Shown piece by piece: positions 59,091 to 64,000 of a stretch of 64,000 nucleotides of DNA. This DNA comes from Streptomyces hoynatensis (GTDB lineage Bacteria; Actinomycetota; Actinomycetes; Streptomycetales; Streptomycetaceae). The stretch's first letter is position 1, and every line of letters begins with the position of its first letter. Both the position numbers and the translations under genes were made by a program. The DNA lies in NCBI RefSeq assembly GCF_003626535.1, contig NZ_RBAL01000004.1, positions 124,001 to 188,000 of the forward strand. The letters are read 5' to 3'. A model generated the notes under the pieces. It was not told the origin of the DNA. It worked only from the letters and a program-made list of their open reading frames with translations, and did no database searches.

Positions 59091-60440
59091 TCAACGACCG
59101 TGCGCGGTTCTCGCCAGCAACTCGGCCGCCCGCTTGCGGTTGCGGTACGGGCGCAGCGCCTGCCGCATCTCGCGCAGCGCCCGCTCGGCGTCGCCCGAGC
59201 GCAGCCGCTCCCGGCCGGCCAGGAAGCCATCCCAGGCCGCGCAGGCCTCGTCGAGGTGGCCGGTGCGCAACAGGAGCTGGCCGAGGCGCGCCTGGCTCAG
59301 CGCACGCCCGCGCACGTCTCCGGGGGCGCGTTCGCCGGCCGCGCGCCGGAGCGCACCCAGGGCGCCCGGCAGGTCGCCCAGCGCTTCGAGCACCGCGGAG
59401 GTCTGAAAGTGCAGGGCCGCGGCCGGGTACGAGTCGAAAGGCGCCGCCGCGCTGCTCGCCCGCTGCGCCGCCCGCTCGGCGCGGCCGAGCGCCGCCAGCG
59501 CGCCGCGCCGGTCGCCGCTGAGCCCGAGCACGACCGCCAACTGGGCCTGCACATACGCCTGGTGCGCCGCGGGGGCCCGGCGCACGCCCTCGTGGGCCGC
59601 CTCGGCGAGCTGGAGCGCGGACGGCAGGTGCCCCAGGCGCTGGGCCTGCGCGCTCATCGCCCGCAGCACCACGCTCCAGGAGGTGCGGTCGCCCGACTCG
59701 TCGGCCAGCCGGTGGGCGAAGGTGTAGTACCGCTGGGCGACGCCGTGCAACTGCCCGTCCTCGTACATCCTCGCCAGCAGGAACGCCAGCCGCGAGGCCA
59801 GCACGAGCAGCTCCGCGCGCACGCGCTGGGGCTGGTGGGCGGCCAGCAGGGGGGTCACGTCGTCGGCCAGGTAGGCGCACAGGGCGCTGCGCGCGTGCCG
59901 CCCGCCGTGGGTGTCGATGGAGGCGGCGAAGAAGGCGACGGCGTCGTGCAGGGCGGTGGTCTCGTCGGTGCGGGCCCCGAGCGGCCTGGCCGGCTCGGGG
60001 CGTTTCGGGGGCCCTGGTACGGCCGCGTCCGCCACCTGGTACGGCCGCTGGTGCAACGGCAGCCTGCGGCGGGCGTCGGCGTCGGAGCGGCACAGGGCGG
60101 CGAACCCGGTGACCGGGTCGGCGAACCCGGTCACCTGCTCGCCGAGGCCGCAGCCGGGTTCCGCGCCCCCGATGCCGCGCGGGAGGGGGGCGAACCCGGC
60201 CGCCTGCGGCGTGACCTGGCGTCCGATGCGCCGGGCGAGCGCCTCGGCGGCCAGGTAGGGAACCGGGTGCCTGGGCTGGGTGCCGGACAGCCAGTGGGCG
60301 ACGGCGGTGCGGTCGTAGCGCAGGGCGGCGCCGATCTCGGCGCCCAGCGCATTGACGGCCCTCGCCAGGGCCTCCTGGGTCCATCCGGCCTCGGTGAGCA
60401 GGGCCCTGAGCCGGTGGTTGGGGGCGCGCCGGTTGGTCAT
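59091..60440 (-). CDS. HTH/TPR regulator (NsdA-like)
   Basis: A 449-residue protein typical of Streptomyces. An N-terminal XRE-like HTH ([35 protein letters not shown]) is followed by a helical region with TPR-like repeats (about 170-440), e.g. [17 protein letters not shown] and [19 protein letters not shown]. The layout is like NsdA, a repressor of antibiotic production and development in S. coelicolor; I infer a regulatory role for this homologue without knowing its targets. ATG at 60440. Confidence 0.8.
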   Translation of the reverse strand: MTNRRAPNHRLRALLTEAGWTQEALARAVNALGAEIGAALRYDRTAVAHWLSGTQPRHPVPYLAAEALARRIGRQVTPQAAGFAPLPRGIGGAEPGCGLGEQVTGFADPVTGFAALCRSDADARRRLPLHQRPYQVADAAVPGPPKRPEPARPLGARTDETTALHDAVAFFAASIDTHGGRHARSALCAYLADDVTPLLAAHQPQRVRAELLVLASRLAFLLARMYEDGQLHGVAQRYYTFAHRLADESGDRTSWSVVLRAMSAQAQRLGHLPSALQLAEAAHEGVRRAPAAHQAYVQAQLAVVLGLSGDRRGALAALGRAERAAQRASSAAAPFDSYPAAALHFQTSAVLEALGDLPGALGALRRAAGERAPGDVRGRALSQARLGQLLLRTGHLDEACAAWDGFLAGRERLRSGDAERALREMRQALRPYRNRKRAAELLARTAHGR

Positions 60441-61064
60441 GGTTACGTGTTCTCACGCCGGTGCGCGGGCCGACAGGGCGCACGGGGGCACGCGGCGGCA
60501 ACGCGGCGCCCCAGAGGCGCAAGGGGCGGCGCGCACGTGCTCCACGGTCACACTTTCGAGTCGAATGCCGACCGTTCGGCCACCCTCGCGTGGTAGCCGT
60601 GCGGCCCATCGTTGACCGTGGGGCTCATGAACGACCCCTACCTCCGCGCCCTCCCCCCACGCGCAACCCGCCCCACCCGATAACCCCCACCCGGCCGCCC
60701 CGCCCCCTTCCCCCTCTCCACCCCACGACCCCCGTCCGCCCAGGCCCGCGCCCCGTGCCCTGGCGACACCTGCGTCACCGCGCCCTGACGACGCCTCGGC
60801 CCCCGCGGCGGCGGCCGGCGGCGGTTGGCGAAGGCCGTCGGAGCCGGCCGGCGGCGGCCGTTGGAGGGCGGCAGCCGGGGGTGGCCGGCGGCGGGAGTCG
60901 GGGCGGCCGGCGCCCGCCGAGAGGCGCCGGCGGTCGCCGGCGGTGGCCGAGGGCGGGTGGCCGCCGAACCCGCCGACGCCTGTCCCCGCCCCACCGCCCG
61001 CGCCGCTACGGGCCGGCCCCCACCGCGGACGCCAACTCCCCGAGGCCGGGGCCGCAGGCCCGGC
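60441..61064. other. 624-bp gene-free stretch
   Basis: It contains the promoter of the HTH/TPR gene, then a Pro-coding C-rich tract near 60640-60720 and a GGC/GCC-rich tract near 60790-60970 with short imperfect repeats (CCGGCGGCGG). No frame has normal codon bias and no RNA gene is seen. Confidence 0.55.
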
Positions 61065-61526
61065 TCAGTCGTAGTAGCGGGTGACGGTCTCGGCCGCGCA
61101 CACCGGTTTGTCCCCGCCCTCCCGCGTGACGGTCACGGCAAGGGTGAGCTGCACCCCGCCGGCGACCCGCGAGGCACCGAGGATGGTGCCGGTGGCACGA
61201 ACCCGGGAGCCGACCGGCAACGGTGCGGGGAAACGCACCCTGTTCACCCCGTAGTTGACGGCCATCGTGACGCCCTCGACGAGCAACAACTGGGGCGTCA
61301 GCACGGGCAGCAAGGCGAGCGTGAGGTAGCCGTGCGCGATGGTCGTGCCGAAGGGCCCGTCCTTGGCACGTTCCGGATCGACGTGAATCCACTGGTGGTC
61401 GCCGGTCGCCTCCGCGAAACGGTCGACCCGCTCCTGATCGACGGTGAGCCAGTCGCTGATGCCGAGTTCTTCCCCGACCGCGGCGAGCAGCCGCTCGGGT
61501 GAGGTGAATCGCCGCGCCCGCGCCAT
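61065..61526 (-). CDS. MaoC-like dehydratase
   Basis: A 153-residue hot-dog-fold hydratase/dehydratase of MaoC type (R-specific enoyl-CoA hydratase). The hydratase motif is FAEATGDHQWIHVDPERA, with catalytic Asp and His, and DGPFGTTIAHGYLTLALLP. FPAPLPVGSRVRATG is also typical. Length matches the ~150-residue single-domain proteins. It would hydrate (R)-3-enoyl-CoA or ACP substrates. ATG at 61526; stands alone. Confidence 0.93.
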   Translation of the reverse strand: MARARRFTSPERLLAAVGEELGISDWLTVDQERVDRFAEATGDHQWIHVDPERAKDGPFGTTIAHGYLTLALLPVLTPQLLLVEGVTMAVNYGVNRVRFPAPLPVGSRVRATGTILGASRVAGGVQLTLAVTVTREGGDKPVCAAETVTRYYD

Positions 61527-61587
61527 CCGGGCAGGATACGCCCGCTCCACCCGGCCGCACCTCCCCCCACGGAACGATGCCCGCCCG

Positions 61588-61890
61588 CTACGCCGCGAGC
61601 GCCAGCAGCACCGCCGCGAGACCGACGGCCGCCGCGGCGGCGAACAGGGAGGCCGGAGCCGCGCCGGGCGGCCGGTCCCGTGTGAGCGCCTCCATCCGCC
61701 GGTGCGCCACCCCCAGGAAGAACGTCCACACCAGTGCGAGGAGCGCAATCCACACCGCCCGCCGCGCCGGGACCCCGTCCGAGACCACCAGTACCCGGGC
61801 GGCCAGCAGCACCACCACCGCGAACGTCAGCGTCGTCCGCCGCCACGCCAGCCGGGTCCGCTCCGGCTGCGCGCCCGGGTCGGCCCTCAC
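61588..61890 (-). CDS. DUF202 membrane protein
   Basis: A 100-residue membrane protein with three hydrophobic segments and the DUF202 opening ERTRLAWRRTTLTFAVVVLL. Its GTG start overlaps the upstream gene's stop (GTGA). The pair of short and long DUF202 proteins resembles yidH/yidG arrangements. No role is established. Confidence 0.85.
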   Translation of the reverse strand: MRADPGAQPERTRLAWRRTTLTFAVVVLLAARVLVVSDGVPARRAVWIALLALVWTFFLGVAHRRMEALTRDRPPGAAPASLFAAAAAVGLAAVLLALAA

Positions 61891-62276
61891 GGACTCACCG
61901 CCACCGCGACGATCACCACCGCCGCCGCCAGCACCGTGGCCACGGAGAGCAGCGCGGGGAACCGGCTCATCGGCAGGTCCTCACCCCGCCGCATCGCCCG
62001 CTCCGAGCGCACCCAGTGGTTGACCGCCCTGACCGCGCACAGGGCGCCCGCCGCCAGCAGCAGCAGGGTGACCGCGAGGCGGGCCCCGGTGGGCAGGTCG
62101 GTCAGGAACTGGTCCACCGCGATGCCACCGGCGAGCAGGGCGAGAGAGGTGCGCAGCCAAGCCAGGAACGTTCGCTCGTTCGCGAGCGAGAACCGGTAGT
62201 CGGGCGTCTCCCCTTCCGTCCGCACCCGCCAGGGCGAGAACCACAGCCGCACCGCTTCCAGGGCCTGTCTGAACAT
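61887..62276 (-). CDS. YidH-like DUF202 membrane protein
   Basis: A 129-residue membrane protein with RFSLANERTFLAWLRTSLALLAGG, the DUF202 signature, and three hydrophobic segments (about 41-60, 68-86 and 105-126). Its start ATG at 62276 makes it first of a two-gene pair with the overlapping DUF202 gene. Confidence 0.9.
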   Translation of the reverse strand: MFRQALEAVRLWFSPWRVRTEGETPDYRFSLANERTFLAWLRTSLALLAGGIAVDQFLTDLPTGARLAVTLLLLAAGALCAVRAVNHWVRSERAMRRGEDLPMSRFPALLSVATVLAAAVVIVAVAVSP

Positions 62277-62349
62277 GCGACGAGCCTATGCGTCGCTTTC
62301 CGTGCTCTCCCGCCGGCGTCCGAGGTCGCATCCGCGAGGGCTCCGCCGC

Positions 62350-62763
62350 TCATCCCCCGGACGCCTTCCGCCCCGCCGGCGTTCCCGCGTCCCTGCCGCA
62401 CCGGCCCAGTTCCCCCACGGGCGCGACCACCCGCCCCGACCGGGGACAGGACCACACGGCCGTGCCACCGGCGACCGTCGCGGCCAGCGGATGGGTGCGG
62501 GGGTGGGCCGGGCACTCGGGCCACACCGCGGGCAGACCCTCCTGCCACAGCGCCTCCACCGCCCACTCCTGCACCTGCTCCGCGATGCCGGCGAGGACGA
62601 GCGGCTCGGGCCCCTCCTCGACCCGGACGCCGGCCCCGCTCCCGTCCGCGGCGTAGAGCATGTACCAGGCACCCTCCTCGCGAACCTCCGGAAACCCGGC
62701 CCGGCACTCCCGCAGATCACACAGCACCGCGCGCAGCGGTCCTGGCAACACCTCCTCGTCCAT
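62350..62763 (-). CDS. Hypothetical protein
   Basis: A 137-residue protein that I do not recognise. The composition is acidic at the start (MDEEVLPGPLRAVLCDLREC) and includes WPECPAHPRTHPLAATVAGG and VWSCPRSGRVVAPVGEL, where paired Cys and His residues could hold a metal. ATG at 62763. No operon partner. Confidence 0.65.
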   Translation of the reverse strand: MDEEVLPGPLRAVLCDLRECRAGFPEVREEGAWYMLYAADGSGAGVRVEEGPEPLVLAGIAEQVQEWAVEALWQEGLPAVWPECPAHPRTHPLAATVAGGTAVWSCPRSGRVVAPVGELGRCGRDAGTPAGRKASGG

Positions 62764-63025
62764 CCCTTCATCATGTCGCGCCGGCCCGGAAGCACCGGCG
62801 GCGGGGAACCGCGCGCCACCGGTGGCGGCGCCCCTGACGGCGCCCGTCCTGCCCGACCTCCTTTCCTGAGCCCGCCTCCTGCCGGACCGCGAGGCCGGAC
62901 CGCCTCCGCGGCGCCCGCGCCCGGGGAGCCGGGATGCCGCCGGGAAGGCGGCTCCCGGGCGTGCCCGCGGCCTCTCCAGGCGGTGCCTGCGCCACAGGCG
63001 AGCGACGCCGCCTGCGGCCCCCGCC

Positions 63026-63970
63026 TCACCCCGCCATCGAGGCCCGGAGCGGGGCGAGCAGCACGGCCCGCAGCAGCAACGCCCCGGTGGCCACCGCCAG
63101 GACGTGCACCGCGGCCGCCACCGCCAGGTTCTCCGGCATCACGGAGTCCGGCCCGCGCCCCGCGATCGCCGCATAACCGGTGAAGGGCAGCTTCCAGGCG
63201 CTCCACGCGAACATCGAGCCGGAGCCCAGCCACCCCAGGGCCGTGGGCACCCAGCGCGGCAGCCGCCCGGGCCGTCCGCGCGCCGCCGCCCAGGCCGCCA
63301 GGGAGCCGACCGTCGCCCACAGGGCGAAGACCGCCGTGATCAGCCGCCACTCGGCGTTGCGGTCGCCCGGCTGCGCCAGCCCTGCCGTGCCGCCGGCCGC
63401 CCAGTACAGCCAGCCCACGCCGAGCGCGAGCCCCAGTGCGAACACCCACCGCCGCCCGACGGCACCCGCCGTGGTCACGGCCCCGTCCCCCAGGCGCCCA
63501 CCGAGGGCACGCGGCCAGCGGCGCCGCAGATAGGCCGGCAGGGCGACGGCGAGGCACAGCCCGGTGCCCACGAAGCTCGTCTGTATCAGCGCCTCCTCCC
63601 AGCCGGGGGCCGAGGCGCCGCTCTCCTCCGCCGATCCGCCCGACGGCCACAGCAGCGAACTCAGCACCGCGTAGGGCAGCATCGCGACGAGGAAGCCGGC
63701 CCCGACCCACCCGCAGAACAGCAGGGGCACCGCCGGTATGCGCAATCCCCACGGCCGCACGAGGGCCAGCGCGAGGACCACGCCCGTGGCCGCCATGCCC
63801 ACCGTCGCCGCGTTCAGCGCGACCCACTCCCCGAGCCCGAGCCCGGAACCGGTGGGGAGCACCCCGAGCAGCGCGCCGGCGACCCAGGACACCTTGATCA
63901 GCAGGTACGGCAGCAGCACCAGCGCCGCCGCGTACGCGGCGCCGCGGCCCACCCGGTCGAACCTGTCCAT
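63026..63970 (-). CDS. Hypothetical multi-pass membrane protein
   Basis: A 314-residue integral membrane protein with about eight hydrophobic segments between residues 10 and 310 and no recognised motif. A conserved-looking stretch is LLPYLLIKVSWVAGALLGVLP near the N-terminus. ATG at 63970 is preceded by GGAAGGGAG. The window ends 30 bp further, so the promoter region is only partly visible. Confidence 0.75.
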   Translation of the reverse strand: MDRFDRVGRGAAYAAALVLLPYLLIKVSWVAGALLGVLPTGSGLGLGEWVALNAATVGMAATGVVLALALVRPWGLRIPAVPLLFCGWVGAGFLVAMLPYAVLSSLLWPSGGSAEESGASAPGWEEALIQTSFVGTGLCLAVALPAYLRRRWPRALGGRLGDGAVTTAGAVGRRWVFALGLALGVGWLYWAAGGTAGLAQPGDRNAEWRLITAVFALWATVGSLAAWAAARGRPGRLPRWVPTALGWLGSGSMFAWSAWKLPFTGYAAIAGRGPDSVMPENLAVAAAVHVLAVATGALLLRAVLLAPLRASMAG

Positions 63971-64000
63971 GACGACTCCCTTCCGGCGGCGCCGGCCTCC

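Noticed and set aside
60790..60970. Repeats as a CRISPR array
   Set aside because: The CCGGCGGCGG units are irregular, without constant spacers or repeat length, and no cas gene exists in the window.
62286..63827. A 513-residue minus-strand frame
   Set aside because: It overlaps the unknown membrane protein and hypothetical gene on the same strand in a different frame, and has no domain; the two smaller frames have better protein character.

Overview
The window reads as one stretch of chromosome from a very high-GC actinomycete, most likely Streptomyces or a close relative. The support is extreme G/C preference at third codon positions, frequent GTG starts, ATGA/GTGA stop-start overlaps, and actinomycete families such as Ku, DUF1707, a CGNR regulator, an NsdA-like HTH/TPR protein, an OtrA-like ribosomal protection protein and a DmdR1/IdeR-type iron box. 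I see no rRNA, tRNA, CRISPR array, transposase, phage gene or replication origin. Genes are mostly single units or short operons of 2-3 genes, each with its own regulator.

Left third (1-24 kb). A NarL-type two-component pair is followed by a hemerythrin-like protein, a PadR regulator convergent with an APC permease (GATATC motifs upstream of both), an orphan LysR gene, DoxX-like and acyltransferase-3 membrane proteins, Ku with a coiled-coil neighbour, a DUF1707 protein, methyltransferases, a divergent CGNR regulator/VOC pair sharing a 21-bp promoter, an MBL-fold hydrolase, a pseudokinase overlapping a DUF2335-like membrane protein, and an aminoglycoside-phosphotransferase-fold protein. From 24.3 back to 20.1 kb lies a tight operon for a Y4yA-type PLP decarboxylase, a cysteine synthase fused to rhodanese, and a SufS-like class V enzyme. 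A 13/15 match to the Streptomyces Zur box lies upstream of it, and a weaker Zur-like palindrome precedes the methyltransferase gene just beyond.

Middle (24-45 kb). This part holds an EamA transporter, L-2-hydroxyglutarate oxidase, an OmpR-type two-component system divergent from a three-gene ABC exporter (one permease carries a large lectin-like outer insert), a DUF6236-like protein, and an iron-uptake locus. In that locus two FecCD permeases and a Fes-like esterase plus FecB-like lipoprotein diverge from one near-perfect iron box. No ABC ATPase gene is present. A TetR gene, a TipAS-domain fragment and an MFS exporter with a second iron-box-like site follow, then an SBF-type transporter, a secreted acidic protein and an isocitrate-lyase/PEP-mutase family protein.

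Right third (45-64 kb). A 908-residue chimeric membrane protein joins a cytoplasmic NTPase-like region to an outer periplasmic-binding-protein domain. After it come AraC/cupin, OtrA-like, MerR/Old Yellow Enzyme and TetR/quinone-oxidoreductase pairs, the last three with clear palindromic operators where regulators diverge from enzymes. The window ends with homogentisate dioxygenase and a GntR regulator, an HTH/TPR regulator, a MaoC-like hydratase, paired DUF202 membrane proteins and two unrecognised proteins. Metal supply (iron boxes, Zur boxes) and regulator-enzyme pairs are the recurring themes; no secondary-metabolite cluster is visible. All calls come from reading the sequence; no database search was run.
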